Origin: a bacterium UBP2_UBA4780
Lineage (GTDB): Bacteria > Edwardsbacteria > AC1 > EtOH8
DNA length: 6,094 nt
Reading direction: 5' to 3'
Assembly: GCA_002403115.1 (NCBI GenBank)
Contig: DHHE01000239.1
Location: forward strand, 1,345-7,438
Positions 5,990 through 6,094 of the stretch are shown here, piece after piece. The first letter of the stretch is position 1, and each line of letters opens with the position of its first letter. Below the pieces are notes generated by a model. It saw only the letters and a program-made list of their open reading frames with translations, did no database searches and was not told where the DNA came from. The position numbers were made by a program, and so were the translations under genes.

Positions 5990-6094
5990 AGTATGGGTAC
6001 TGGAGAAGTTTTCTTGGAACGTAAAACGATTGCTTTTAGACGGTCACAAGACACCAGGAGCCATATAACCTTGTCTTCTTCCCGCTTTCTCTTC

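Larger units (their letters stand above)
5893..6094. other. AT-richer region after rodA, no complete gene
   Basis: Composition falls sharply from the GC-rich rodA coding sequence to a roughly balanced base mix. I see no convincing complete gene on either strand. The stretch holds a palindromic repeat-like element (5923-5957), a weak possible terminator (5956-5989) and, near the right edge, AGGAG (6056-6060) ten bases before a TTG (6071) whose frame stays open to the window end (L/M-S-S-S-R-F-L-F). TATAAC (6064-6069) resembles a -10 box but has no well-placed -35. Confidence 0.6.

Overview
The window holds one complete cell-elongation (rod-shape) operon on the + strand: mreB, mreC, mreD, mrdA (PBP2) and rodA, in that order. 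The genes use GC-rich codons, with AGG as well as CGG/CGC common for Arg. The short non-coding stretches before mreB, between mreB and mreC, and after rodA are clearly more AT-rich. The source is a rod-shaped bacterium with a high-GC genome. PBP2 carries a putative metal-binding Cys/His set of the kind known in Gram-negative PBP2. The sequence alone does not fix the phylum, and no mobile gene, tRNA, rRNA or CRISPR array is visible.

Layout. Positions 1-136 are a leader with no supportable gene; they contain nested, mutually exclusive inverted repeats followed by a T-rich stretch. mreB follows (137-1189). The 122-base mreB-mreC gap is the only sizeable gap inside the operon; it holds a 9-bp perfect hairpin and a 32-codon small ORF that runs 13 bases into mreC. 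mreC (1312-2289) and mreD (2286-2798) overlap by GTGA. A 62-base gap leads to mrdA (2861-4669), which overlaps rodA (4666-5892) by ATGA. Positions 5893-6094 are an AT-richer tail with a palindromic repeat-like element, a weak possible terminator and, at the very edge, a possible start of the next gene.

How the genes work together. MreB forms membrane-bound filaments that orient the machine. MreC and MreD link it to the periplasm and activate the synthase. RodA polymerises glycan strands from lipid II, and PBP2 cross-links them. The 4-base overlaps couple mreC to mreD and mrdA to rodA, which makes sense for partners needed in fixed ratio. The gap after mreB is where MreB output could be set apart from the rest.

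The core operon is ordinary and conserved; I see no undescribed protein system. The items worth a second look are the non-coding structures, the small ORF(s) ending just inside downstream starts, the Cys3His site of PBP2 and the repeat-like element after rodA.
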